Shown here: in pieces, positions 25,013 through 33,416 of the stretch
How the letters are laid out: each line of letters opens with the position of its first letter
How positions within the stretch are numbered: position 1 is the stretch's first letter
Origin: Bradyrhizobium murdochi
GTDB taxonomy: Bacteria; Pseudomonadota; Alphaproteobacteria; Rhizobiales; Xanthobacteraceae
Direction: 5' to 3'
NCBI RefSeq assembly: GCF_000472965.1
Contig: NZ_AXAU01000013.1
Span: forward strand, 151,036-215,035
DNA: 64,000 nucleotides
Translations under genes and position numbers: made by a program
Notes under the pieces: model-generated
Database searches by the model: none
What the model was told of the DNA's origin: nothing
What the model saw: the letters and a program-made list of their open reading frames with translations, nothing else

Positions 25013-27109
25013 ATGGATAGCCAGATCATGAACGTTCTCGGCGATCGCGTGCTCGAACTCGGGCCGAAGCCTGGCGCTGAGGGGCCGTACAAGAATTTCA
25101 GGCTGACTCGCGATGGCGACGGTGTCGCTTGGCTCTTGTTCGATCGCGAAGGCACCAGCGCCAACACGCTGTCCACCGACCTGATCGAGGAGCTCAGCAA
25201 AATCTTGTCCGAGCTGGAAACCGCGCGGCCCACCGGTCTCGTCATCCGCTCCGCCAAAAAATCCGGCTTCATCGCCGGCGCCGACGTCAACGCGTTTCGC
25301 GGCGCCTCTGATGCGGCCGCCGTCGAGGCCGAGATCGGCCGCGCGCATGCGGTGATCGATCGGCTCGAAGCCCTGCGGATTCCGAGCGTGGCCGTGATCC
25401 ACGGCTTCTGCCTCGGCGGCGGCCTCGAAATGGCGCTGGCCTGTCAGATGCGGATCGCGATCGAGGACGCGCGGTTTGGCTTCCCCGAGGTGATGCTCGG
25501 CCTGCACCCCGGTCTCGGCGGCACCGTGCGCTTCACGCAGCTTGTCAATCCGATGCAGGCGATGCCGCTGATGCTGACCGGCAAGACCATCGATTCCCGC
25601 CGCGCAAAATCGCTCGGGCTGGTCGATGCCGTGACGCAGGAGCGGCATGTCTTGAATGCTGTGAAGGATGCCGTGTCCGGCCGCTTAAAGCGCGCGAAGC
25701 CCGGACTGCTGAATAATCTGCTCAGTCTCGGCTTCGCCCGGGGGTTCCTCGCCTCGCGCATGCGCCGCGAGGCCGGCAAGGCGGCGCGCGAGGAGCATTA
25801 TCCCGCGCCCTATGCGCTGATCGATCTCTGGGAAAAGCACGGCGGCGACCGGCGCGCGATGCTGAATGCGGAGAAAGCGTCTTTCGCCAGACTGATGGTG
25901 ACGCTGACCGCGCAGAACCTGATCCGCGTGTTCTTCCTGCGCGAGCAGATGAAGAAGTTCGCGGGATCCGGCAATAGGATCGAGCATGTTCACGTCATCG
26001 GCGCCGGCGCCATGGGTGGCGACATCGCGGCCTGGTGCGCCGGCCAGGATTTGCGGGTGACGCTCGCCGACATGAAGCCGGAGCCGATCGCAGGCGCAAT
26101 CAAGCGCGCCGCCGATCTCTACGGCAAGATCCTGCGCAAGCGGACTGCCGTGCGCGATGCGCTGGACCGGCTGATGCCGGACATGCAGGCCGAGGGCGTC
26201 CGCAACGCCGATCTCATCATCGAGGCGGTGCCGGAAAAGCTGGAGCTGAAGCAGAAGGTCTATGCCGACCTCGAACCGAAGATGAAGCCCGGCGCGATTC
26301 TTGCCACCAACACGTCGAGCATTCCGCTGCAGGACCTGCGCACCACGCTGCAAAAGCCCGAGCGGCTGCTGGGGCTGCACTTCTTCAATCCGGTCTCGCG
26401 GCTGCAGCTCGTCGAAGTCGTCAGCCATGACGGCACCGACGCGCAACTCTTGAGGGAAGCGCTCGCCTTCGTCGGCGCCATCGACCGCCTACCGCTGCCC
26501 GTAAAGTCGTCGCCCGGCTTCCTCGTCAACCGCGCGCTGACGCCCTACATGCTGGAAGCGATGCTGATGCTGGACGAGAAGATCGATAAGACAGTGATCG
26601 ACGCCGCCGCGAAAAAGTTTGGCATGCCGATGGGGCCGATCGAACTCGCCGACCAGGTCGGCCTCGACATCTGTCTCGATGTCGGCGACATGCTGCGCTC
26701 GAAGCTCGGTGACGGGCTTCCGCCGACGCCGGCCTGGTTGCGTGAGAAAGTTGCCAGAGGCGAACTCGGCCGTAAGACGGGCAAGGGCTTTTACACCTGG
26801 AAGGGCGGCAAGGCCGATACCTCATCCGGCCTGCCCGCGACATCGGAACCCTCGGCGGAAATGATCGACAGGCTGATCCTGCCGATGTCGAATGTCTGTG
26901 TCGCCTGCTTGCGCGAAGGTATCGTCGACGATGCCGACGTGGTCGACGGCGCCGTCATCTTCGGTACCGGCTACGCGCCGTTCCGCGGCGGTCCCCTGAA
27001 CTATGCACGAACCCGAGGGATTGAGAACGTGGTCTCGACACTGCGGGCGCTCACGGAAAAATTCGGCGGAAGATTTGCTCCGGATGCCGGTTGGGAGAAT
27101 TTCAAGTGA
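25013..27109 (+). CDS. fused enoyl-CoA hydratase/3-hydroxyacyl-CoA dehydrogenase
   Basis: A 698-residue bifunctional beta-oxidation subunit of the FadB/FadJ type. The N-terminal crotonase domain has the oxyanion segment SGFIAGADVNAF, GFCLGGGLEMALACQ with the first catalytic Glu, and FPEVMLGLHPGLGGT with the second. The dehydrogenase part begins HVIGAGAMGGDIAAW (about residue 325, NAD-binding), continues with HFFNPV and ends in the C-terminal helical domains. The ATG at 25013 is 2 bp after the thiolase stop; the longer upstream frame runs through the thiolase gene and is not real. It forms a complex with the thiolase. Confidence 0.93.
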   Translation: MDSQIMNVLGDRVLELGPKPGAEGPYKNFRLTRDGDGVAWLLFDREGTSANTLSTDLIEELSKILSELETARPTGLVIRSAKKSGFIAGADVNAFRGASDAAAVEAEIGRAHAVIDRLEALRIPSVAVIHGFCLGGGLEMALACQMRIAIEDARFGFPEVMLGLHPGLGGTVRFTQLVNPMQAMPLMLTGKTIDSRRAKSLGLVDAVTQERHVLNAVKDAVSGRLKRAKPGLLNNLLSLGFARGFLASRMRREAGKAAREEHYPAPYALIDLWEKHGGDRRAMLNAEKASFARLMVTLTAQNLIRVFFLREQMKKFAGSGNRIEHVHVIGAGAMGGDIAAWCAGQDLRVTLADMKPEPIAGAIKRAADLYGKILRKRTAVRDALDRLMPDMQAEGVRNADLIIEAVPEKLELKQKVYADLEPKMKPGAILATNTSSIPLQDLRTTLQKPERLLGLHFFNPVSRLQLVEVVSHDGTDAQLLREALAFVGAIDRLPLPVKSSPGFLVNRALTPYMLEAMLMLDEKIDKTVIDAAAKKFGMPMGPIELADQVGLDICLDVGDMLRSKLGDGLPPTPAWLREKVARGELGRKTGKGFYTWKGGKADTSSGLPATSEPSAEMIDRLILPMSNVCVACLREGIVDDADVVDGAVIFGTGYAPFRGGPLNYARTRGIENVVSTLRALTEKFGGRFAPDAGWENFK

Positions 27110-27534
27110 ATGAACCCCGTCTGCACGCGCCGGTCTCGACCGAAACCGAGACCCGCGGTGATCTCTGCATTCGCACGCTGGCGATGCCGGCCGACACCAA
27201 CGCCAATGGCGACATCTTCGGCGGCTGGCTCTTGAGCCAGATGGATATCGGCGGCGGCGTTTTCGCTTCCAAGATCGCGAAATCGCGCACGGTGACGGTC
27301 GCGATCGAGGCGATGAATTTCCGCAAGGCCGTCTATGTCGGTGACCTCGTTTCAGTCTACGCCAATCTGGTGCGGGTCGGGCGCACCTCGATCACGGTGC
27401 ATCTCGAAGCCTGGGTCGTGCGCCGCAAGGAGTTGCAACAGATCCTCGTGACCGACGGCAACTTCACCTACGTCTCGATCGACGACAACGGCCGTCCGCA
27501 GCCGGTCAGCCCGGACGGCGTGATCAAGACCTAG
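27106..27534 (+). CDS. YciA-type acyl-CoA thioesterase
   Basis: A 142-residue hot-dog-fold thioesterase. The signature ANGDIFGGWLLSQMDIGGG carries the catalytic Asp region, and VEAMNF-like and VGDLVSVYANLVRVGRTS segments follow as in YciA and acyl-CoA hydrolases. It hydrolyses acyl-CoA to free acid and CoA, probably to release CoA during fatty-acid breakdown. The GTG start overlaps the stop of the preceding gene (GTGA), which indicates translational coupling and makes it the fourth gene of the operon. Confidence 0.88.
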   Translation: MNEPRLHAPVSTETETRGDLCIRTLAMPADTNANGDIFGGWLLSQMDIGGGVFASKIAKSRTVTVAIEAMNFRKAVYVGDLVSVYANLVRVGRTSITVHLEAWVVRRKELQQILVTDGNFTYVSIDDNGRPQPVSPDGVIKT

Positions 27535-27537
27535 CGA

Positions 27538-27972
27538 TTACGGGCAAGGACGCTCGTAGCCGTCACGACCGATGAAGGTGCCGCGGCGCGGATCATAGGT
27601 CTGCGAGCGCATGCAGCGCGGCGTGTCGTCGTAGTACCGGGGCGGCGGCGGTGCGTATTGCGCCTGGACGCCACAGTAACGCGGCGAAACTGCGACCCAG
27701 CCGTCAGGCTGCTCCACGTAGCAGCCGCCTTGATACCAGCGATAGCCGCCGGGCCGCGGCTCGCCCTGGGCGCCGATCGCAGCACCCGTCGTCGCCCCGA
27801 CGATGGCGCCAACCGCCGCACCGCGGCCGCCGCCGAGCGCGCCGCCGACAATGGCGCCCGCCGCACCGCCGAACAGCGCGCCGCCTAGCGTGCTTTCCTG
27901 CGCCGCCGCCTCTTGGAGCGGTGCGCAAGCTGCAACGGCGACCAGCATCGAGAGCGCGAATTTCGGCATCAT
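27538..27972 (-). CDS. glycine-zipper protein with BA14K-like C-terminus
   Basis: A 144-residue exported protein: signal peptide (MMPKFALSMLVAVAACA to AAAQ), then a Gly/Ala zipper (LGGALFGGAAGAIVGGALGG, about residues 30-65) that can insert in membranes. The C-terminal part has CMRSQTYDPRRGTFIGRDG and a final PCP, resembling the BA14K lectin-like motif of Brucella and rhizobia. Likely a cell-envelope protein; the exact role is unknown. GGAGAA lies 5 bp before the ATG at 27972. It converges with the thioesterase gene, 3 bp apart. Confidence 0.8.
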   Translation of the reverse strand: MMPKFALSMLVAVAACAPLQEAAAQESTLGGALFGGAAGAIVGGALGGGRGAAVGAIVGATTGAAIGAQGEPRPGGYRWYQGGCYVEQPDGWVAVSPRYCGVQAQYAPPPPRYYDDTPRCMRSQTYDPRRGTFIGRDGYERPCP

Positions 27973-28061
27973 GTCAGTTCTCCAGCCATTTGAACGATTC
28001 GCCAGCGTGTTCCGCGACCAGCTTTGGCATAGGTTGGCCTTGCGGCGCAACGGCGGAAGCA

Positions 28062-28086
28062 GGAACAATTGGCCGTGCAACCGGTT
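28062..28086 (+). promoter_or_regulatory. EcfG-type promoter
   Basis: GGAAC, a 16-bp spacer and GGTT, with the -10 ending 30 bp before the start codon at 28117. The spacing to the start is nearly the same as at the other EcfG-type sites here. Confidence 0.62.
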
Positions 28087-28116
28087 GTAGGCCCGGAATA
28101 AATCTGAGGCTGGGCC

Positions 28117-28305
28117 ATGTCGGACACCTACATCATTGAGGTCGGCTCGCAGCCGGCAGGGATTATCGTGCGCGCTCCCGGCGGCTATCAGTTCTTCGCC
28201 GCCTCGCACCGTTTCAACCAGTTGGAAGGACAGATATTTCGCAACGCGCGCGAGGCCGAGCGCGCGGCCTACCGTCTCGTCAACGGGATGACGCTGGCGG
28301 CGTAA
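28117..28305 (+). CDS. small conserved-looking hypothetical protein
   Basis: A 62-residue soluble protein of unknown function (MSDTYIIEVGSQPAGIIVRA at the start). It appears to pair a short beta-rich half with a helix (LEGQIFRNAREAERAAYRLV). The codon use is strongly coding and the gene has its own EcfG-type promoter 30 bp upstream, so I treat it as a general stress gene. No catalytic motif is visible. GGCTGGGC before the ATG is a weak ribosome binding site. Confidence 0.65.
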   Translation: MSDTYIIEVGSQPAGIIVRAPGGYQFFAASHRFNQLEGQIFRNAREAERAAYRLVNGMTLAA

Positions 28306-28330
28306 CCCGACAGCGCCGATCTGCCGGCGG

Positions 28331-28786
28331 TCAGAGCTTGGTGGCCGACCGCGACAGCAGCTTCCAGTCCGAGCCCTGTTTCTGCCAGTTCATCAGGACG
28401 TGCAGGTTCTGCGGCGTCTTCTTGCCGTCGGTGAACTCCTGCTCGCCGACGAAGTTGAAGCGCACGATGGCCGCCGGGCCGACGACACGGATGGTGGGGT
28501 TCTTGTATTCAAGCGAGGTCCATTTGTATTTCGCATTCTTGACGCCCGCCAGCAGCGCCGCCTTGTCGTCGACAGACCCGCTGGAGTGGCTGTAGCTGAG
28601 TTCTTCCGCGCAGAGCGGGGCGATCCCCTCGGCATCGCCGGCCGCCTGCGCTGCACGGAAGGCTTCGACGTTCTTCGCGATGGCATCCTCGTCCGCGCCG
28701 GCAAAAGCGGGCACCACGCTCATGAGCCCAACCCCAAGCCCAAGTGCGAGCACGGGCAAGGCGAGCTGACGGCGATTGATCTTCAT
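28331..28786 (-). CDS. exported NTF2/SnoaL-like (DUF4440-type) protein
   Basis: A 151-residue protein with a signal peptide (MKINRRQLALPVLALGLG to AFAGA, containing RR) and a cone-shaped NTF2-like domain. Typical positions are VEAFRAAQAAGDAEGIAPLC near the start, SYSHSSGSVDDKAALLAG in the middle and HVLMNWQKQGSDWKLLSRSA at the end. The family includes isomerases, polyketide cyclases and binding proteins; no catalytic residue can be assigned here. GGAGGAAAC lies just before ATG 28786; the longer frame is rejected. It is divergent from glpR, sharing a 228-bp upstream region. Confidence 0.82.
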   Translation of the reverse strand: MKINRRQLALPVLALGLGVGLMSVVPAFAGADEDAIAKNVEAFRAAQAAGDAEGIAPLCAEELSYSHSSGSVDDKAALLAGVKNAKYKWTSLEYKNPTIRVVGPAAIVRFNFVGEQEFTDGKKTPQNLHVLMNWQKQGSDWKLLSRSATKL

Positions 28787-29014
28787 GGTTTCCTCCATTC
28801 GTTTCTGGTTATGATCACAGTGTTGCAGCCACAAATTGCTTTGTCGAGCGGCCGCGCCTGGTGCGGCTCGCATGGCTTCGGGCGCGGCTGCCTTAACCAG
28901 GATTTGTTGTTTCGCCCTGCCAAACGCCTTTGCGGCCGATCTCCCTCGTTGACCGCTGCCCCAATCAGCCGCACCATAACGGCAACTTTGTGCCCGGAGT
29001 CTATATTGTAAAGG

Positions 29015-29854
29015 GTGCCAGCCGTGGCCGGATTATCCCATCGCCAGACCGAAATCCTCAACATCGCCCGCGCCTTTGGCCGGGTGATGGTGGAAGACCT
29101 CGCCAAGCGTTTCGAGGTTTCGGCGCAGACCATCCGAAAAGACCTCAACGACCTCTGCGACCAGCGCTCGCTGACGCGCATCCATGGCGGCGCCATTATC
29201 GCCTCCGGCGTGGAGAACCTCGCCTATGAGGCGCGGCGCTTCGTGGCGGCAGAGGAAAAGCGGGCGATCGGCGTGGCCGCCGCATCGCGGATTCCGAATG
29301 GCTGCTCGCTGTTCATCAACATTGGCACCACGACGGAAGAAGTCGCGAGCGCGCTGACCTCGCATGAAGATTTGTTGGTGATCACCAACAACCTCAACGT
29401 CGCGATGCTTTTGTACCGGCATCCGCGCATCGAGGTGATCGTGGCGGGCGGCGCGGTGCGCCGTGCCGACGGCGCGGTGATCGGCTCGACCGCGATCAGC
29501 CTGATCGGCCAGTTCAAGGTCGACTACGCTATCATCGGGGCTTCCGCGATCGACGAGGAGGGCGCGCTCTTGGACTTCGACTATCGCGAAGTGCAGGCGG
29601 CGCAAGCGATCATCGCTAACGCCCGCAGCGTCATGCTCGTCGCGGATTCCACAAAGCTCCGTCGCAGTGCGCCGGTGCGCATCGCCCATCTCAGCCAGAT
29701 CCAGACCTTTGTGACCGACGCGCCGTTGCCCGCGGGTCTTGCCAGCATCTGTAGCCACCGCGGCATCGAGGTGGTCCAGGCGATGGAGAAGCCGGCGGGC
29801 GATATCGACGAGCCCGGCGGCGAGCCGGCTTCAACCGTGGTGCGGCTGAAGTAG
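29015..29854 (+). CDS. glpR: DeoR/GlpR-family repressor, probably of glycerol genes
   Basis: A 279-residue DeoR-family regulator. The helix-turn-helix is at residues 20-55 (VEDLAKRFEVSAQTIRKDLN), and the sugar-phosphate sensor domain has NIGTTTEEVA and the closing DYREVQAAQAII segment. By position, 870 bp upstream of glpD and the glycerol transporter, the effector is likely glycerol 3-phosphate. Candidate operator repeats lie upstream of glpD at 30631. The start is probably GTG 29015; GTG 29024 is also possible. The identity as GlpR rests on context. Confidence 0.82.
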   Translation: MPAVAGLSHRQTEILNIARAFGRVMVEDLAKRFEVSAQTIRKDLNDLCDQRSLTRIHGGAIIASGVENLAYEARRFVAAEEKRAIGVAAASRIPNGCSLFINIGTTTEEVASALTSHEDLLVITNNLNVAMLLYRHPRIEVIVAGGAVRRADGAVIGSTAISLIGQFKVDYAIIGASAIDEEGALLDFDYREVQAAQAIIANARSVMLVADSTKLRRSAPVRIAHLSQIQTFVTDAPLPAGLASICSHRGIEVVQAMEKPAGDIDEPGGEPASTVVRLK

Positions 29855-30156
29855 CGCGCGACTATCCGAGCGAGCCGAGCAGCGATCTCGTTTTCAGGAA
29901 CTCCCGACAGTTGGCGATGCCAAGCCAAACGACAAGAGAGGCCTGCGCAGCCAGTTTGAAGCTGAGATGACGGCCGGCAGCCTCGAAGGCCCGCAGTCCG
30001 TTGAGCGGAGGCAGTCTGTAGCTCACCAGGATTCCATCCATAGGGCGTTAGGCGCGCGCAGATTAGAAAATCTGACTTAACTGTCCAGGAAAAATGGTTT
30101 GTGCGCGACGAGCGCAGCGGTGCACGAGGTGATGTTTCGAGGACAGGAGAAACCTA
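29855..30156. other. intergenic region between glpR and the ridA remnant
   Basis: These 302 bp hold no gene that I recognise. A short frame begins near 29915 but stops after 17 codons. Together with the broken gene that follows, the stretch may be a decayed segment. Confidence 0.4.
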
Positions 30157-30536
30157 ATGCACATCCGACGCATCAATGCCGAAACAGTCACCGTGCCGAC
30201 GACTGGCTACAGCCAGGCGCTGGAGGTCAGCGGTCACACCCGTCTGCTTTTTGTAAGTGGCCAGATTCCGCTCGGCATCGACGGCACTGTGCCTGAGGGC
30301 TTTGAAGCGCAGTGCAGGCTTGCCTGGCGAAATGTCGAGGCTCAGCTCAAGGCAGCCGGCATGACCCTCGACAATCTGGTCATGCACCGAACCTTGCCGA
30401 CCGGCGCTACGCTCTTCTCAATCGCGCCGTGCGAAACGAGGTACTTGGTGGACGGGAAACCGCGCTCACGGTGGTTATCGCTGGTATCTTCGACGAGGCG
30501 TGGCTTCTCGAAGTCGAGGCCGTGGCTGCGGGCTGA
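30157..30536 (+). pseudogene. RidA (YjgF/YER057c) family gene broken by a frameshift
   Basis: The first 78 codons (MHIRRINAETVTVP to NLVMHRT) read as a normal RidA N-terminus, with LFVSGQIPLGIDG. The rest of the family continues in another frame: LADRRYALLNRAVRNEVLGG, then IAGIFDEAWLLEVEAVAAG, ending at 30536. The break falls at CCTT (30392-30395). Restoring a second CCTT would give TFLADRRY and repair the frame, so loss of one copy of a CCTT repeat is a simple explanation. Intact RidA removes reactive enamine/imine intermediates. A GGAGAAACC ribosome binding site precedes the ATG. A sequencing error is the alternative. Confidence 0.82.
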
Positions 30537-30630
30537 CCGATACGAGACCAATGCGCCGCGGTCTGAGCCCGTGGTACGGACCTGTGCGGCCAAGCCTGAA
30601 CCTAGCCTCAAGTAGGAGATCCGGTTCCCC

Positions 30631-30680
30631 GCTTTCGACTTGCTTTCGCTTTCCTTTGTGATTAACTCCCATTCGAAAGC
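30631..30680. promoter_or_regulatory. candidate GlpR operator upstream of glpD
   Basis: GCTTTCG occurs at 30631 and 30642, exactly 11 bp (one helical turn) apart. An inverted copy, CGAAAGC, is at 30674-30680. The cluster ends 43 bp before the glpD start. Repeated TTTCG-like units are usual for DeoR-family operators; assignment to GlpR is inference. Confidence 0.5.
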
Positions 30681-30723
30681 AAAATCGCCGAAGTGAAGAG
30701 GCGATCGCCGGGGAAGCGTTTCG

Positions 30724-32268
30724 TTGGATCGGATATTCGACCTCGCCATTATCGGAGGCGGCATTAACGGCTGCGGTATCGCGCGCGACGCGGTGGGCCG
30801 GGGCAATTCCGTTTTCCTTTGTGAAATGAATGATTTGGCGAGCGGAACGTCATCCTGGTCGACCAAACTCGTGCACGGCGGGCTGCGCTATCTCGAATAT
30901 TATGAGTTCCGCCTGGTCCGCGAGGCGCTGATCGAGCGCGAAATCCTTTGGCAGATCGCGCCTCACATTATCAGACCTTTGCGTTTCGTTTTGCCGCACC
31001 ACGCTGGCTTGCGGCCGGCCTGGCTGCTCAGGTTAGGGTTGTTCCTGTACGACCACATCGGCGGCCGTCATCTCCTGCCGCCGACGCGCTCGGTCGATCT
31101 CCTCCATGACGAGGTGGGCAAACCCTTGATCGCCAACCGCTACAGAAAAGGCTTCGAATATTCCGACTGCTTCGTCGATGACGCGCGCCTGGTCGTGCTC
31201 ACGGCGCGGGATGCGGCCGATCGTGGCGCCGAAATTCACACCCGTTCGCGCGCGGTCGAGATCAGGCAGTTGGACGGCATCTGGCACGTGACCGTCGAGA
31301 AGGCCATCAGCGGCGAGCGCACCACCATCCAGGCACGCGCGCTGGTCAATGCCGGTGGCCCGTGGGTCGAGCAGGTGCTGTCGTCGGGCTCAGGCGTCAA
31401 CGCGCGAGCAAAAGTGCGGCTGGTGCAGGGCTCCCACATCGTGGTGCGCAAGCTCTATGAGCACGACCGCGCCTACATCTTCCAGAATGCCGACGGCCGC
31501 ATCATCTTCGTCATCCCCTATCAGGACGACTTTACGCTGATCGGCACCACCGATCGCGATTACGACGGCGACCCGGCCAAGGTGAAAGCCAGCCCTGAGG
31601 AGATTCAGTATCTCTGCGCCTCCGCCAGTGAGTACCTGAAAAAGCCGGTGCTGCCTGCAGACGTGGTCTGGACCTATTCCGGCGTCCGCCCGCTCTATGA
31701 TGACGGCGCCAGCGAGGCCAAGGCCGCGACCCGCGATTACGTGTTCGAACTCGATACGCCCGGCGGTGCGCCGCTGCTATCGATCTATGGCGGCAAGATC
31801 ACGACCTATCGGCGCCTCGCCGAAGAGGCGCTGGAGCGGCTCTCGCCATATTTGAGCAGCGACAAAACGAAAGAAGGCTGGACAGGCAAGGCGCCGTTGC
31901 CCGGCGGCGATATGGATGTTTCGGCGGTCGCTGCGCTGACGGCGGAACTGACGCGGAAGTATCCGTTCCTGACCTCGGCGCATGCCAACCGGCTCGCGCA
32001 TGCCTATGGCACGCGCGCGACAAAATTGCTCGGCAATGCGAAATCATTGGCCGATCTAGGTCAGGCGTTTGGCGCTACCTTGACCGAAAGCGAGGTTCGG
32101 TACCTGATTTCGACCGAGTGGGCTTGCAGCGCCGAAGACGTGGTGTGGCGAAGGTCCAAACTCGGCTTGCGACTGTCGGCCGATGAAGTCGCCGTGCTCG
32201 ACGAATGGATCAAGGCCAACAACGCCTCCGGTGAACGTGCCTTGCGCGAAGCGGGAGGGCGGACATGA
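30724..32268 (+). CDS. glpD: aerobic glycerol-3-phosphate dehydrogenase
   Basis: A 514-residue FAD enzyme that oxidises glycerol 3-phosphate to dihydroxyacetone phosphate and feeds electrons to quinone at the inner membrane. The FAD motif IIGGGINGCGIARDA is at residues 9-23. The GlpD signature TSSWSTKLVHGGLRYLE follows, and VRPLYDDG plus SIYGGKITTYRRLAE mark the substrate and C-terminal regions. The start is TTG 30724, preceded by GGGGAAGC, and the frame upstream is not coding. Its stop overlaps the glpS start by 4 bp (ATGA), so it leads the transporter operon. No glpK gene is in the window. Confidence 0.95.
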   Translation: MDRIFDLAIIGGGINGCGIARDAVGRGNSVFLCEMNDLASGTSSWSTKLVHGGLRYLEYYEFRLVREALIEREILWQIAPHIIRPLRFVLPHHAGLRPAWLLRLGLFLYDHIGGRHLLPPTRSVDLLHDEVGKPLIANRYRKGFEYSDCFVDDARLVVLTARDAADRGAEIHTRSRAVEIRQLDGIWHVTVEKAISGERTTIQARALVNAGGPWVEQVLSSGSGVNARAKVRLVQGSHIVVRKLYEHDRAYIFQNADGRIIFVIPYQDDFTLIGTTDRDYDGDPAKVKASPEEIQYLCASASEYLKKPVLPADVVWTYSGVRPLYDDGASEAKAATRDYVFELDTPGGAPLLSIYGGKITTYRRLAEEALERLSPYLSSDKTKEGWTGKAPLPGGDMDVSAVAALTAELTRKYPFLTSAHANRLAHAYGTRATKLLGNAKSLADLGQAFGATLTESEVRYLISTEWACSAEDVVWRRSKLGLRLSADEVAVLDEWIKANNASGERALREAGGRT

Positions 32269-33404
32269 GCGTCACGCTCGAACATGTCACGCGAACCGTG
32301 GACGGCATGGCGACCATTCGCGACGTCTCGCTGACGCTCGAGCGCGGCACGCTGAGCGTGCTGCTCGGGCCGACGTTGTCGGGCAAGACCTCGATCATGC
32401 GGCTGCTCGCCGGTCTCGACAAGCCGTCAACCGGTCGCGTGCTGGTGGACGGCAACGATGTCACCGGCGCCGATGTACGGCAGCGCTCGGTTGCGATGGT
32501 CTATCAGCAGTTCATCAATTATCCCTCGCTGACGGTGTACGAGAACATCGCCTCGCCCTTGCGAGTGCAGGGCCGGCCGCGCGAGGAGATCGACCACCGC
32601 GTCCAGGACGCCGCGAAACTCTTGCGGCTCGTGCCCTATCTGAAGCGCACGCCGCTGCAGCTTTCCGGCGGCCAGCAGCAGCGCACCGCGATCGCGCGTG
32701 CGCTGGTCAAGGGCGCCGACCTCGTGCTGCTCGATGAGCCACTCGCCAATCTCGATTACAAGCTCCGTGAGGAGCTGCGCACCGAACTGCCGCGCATCTT
32801 CGAGGCGTCGGGCGCGATCTTCGTCTATGCCACCACCGAGCCCTCGGAGGCGCTGCTGCTCGGCGGCAACACGGTGTGCATGTGGGAAGGCCAGGTGCTT
32901 CAGGCCGGCAATACATCGCAAGTCTATCGCCGTCCCGATACGCTGCGCGTCGCGCAGGTATTCTCAGATCCGCCGCTCAACATCGTCGGTATGGAGAAGA
33001 AGAACGGGCAGGTCGCATATGCCGGCGGCATCCAGGCGCCGGCCATCGGGCTCTATGCGCAGCTTTCCGATGGCCCCTATCGCGTCGGCTTCCGCGCCCA
33101 CCAGCTCGAAGTGGCGAACGGCGTCGCCGGCCGCCACGCGTTTCACGCTACTGTCACCGTGACTGAGATCACCGGCTCGGAAAGTTTCGTGCATCTCAAC
33201 CGCGACGCTTCCAACTGGGTTGCGGTGCTGCCGGGCGTGCATGAATACGAGCCCGGCCAGACGCTCGATGCCGTGCTCGATCCCGACAATGTCTTCGTGT
33301 TCGACGCCGCCGATCGCCTGGTCGCAGCGCCAGCCATCGCGTTTTCAAGCGAAATGCGTAGCGTTTCGCATGGAGAGAACGCATCAAAAGCTAAGAGCAT
33401 GTGA
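32265..33404 (+). CDS. glpS: glycerol ABC transporter ATPase GlpS (no switch His)
   Basis: A 379-residue ATPase, first of two in the rhizobial glpSTPQUV-type glycerol importer. Walker A is GPTLSGKT (35-42), the signature LSGGQ (133-137) is intact, and Walker B is LVLLDE (153-158). The switch histidine is missing: where VTHDxxEA is expected the sequence reads YATTEPSEA, with Thr191 in the His position. A regulatory TOBE-like C-terminal region follows from about residue 240. GGAGGG precedes the ATG. It should pair with GlpT, whose defects are the complement of its own. Confidence 0.92.
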   Translation: MSVTLEHVTRTVDGMATIRDVSLTLERGTLSVLLGPTLSGKTSIMRLLAGLDKPSTGRVLVDGNDVTGADVRQRSVAMVYQQFINYPSLTVYENIASPLRVQGRPREEIDHRVQDAAKLLRLVPYLKRTPLQLSGGQQQRTAIARALVKGADLVLLDEPLANLDYKLREELRTELPRIFEASGAIFVYATTEPSEALLLGGNTVCMWEGQVLQAGNTSQVYRRPDTLRVAQVFSDPPLNIVGMEKKNGQVAYAGGIQAPAIGLYAQLSDGPYRVGFRAHQLEVANGVAGRHAFHATVTVTEITGSESFVHLNRDASNWVAVLPGVHEYEPGQTLDAVLDPDNVFVFDAADRLVAAPAIAFSSEMRSVSHGENASKAKSM

Positions 33405-33416
33405 GGGAGATGCGAT

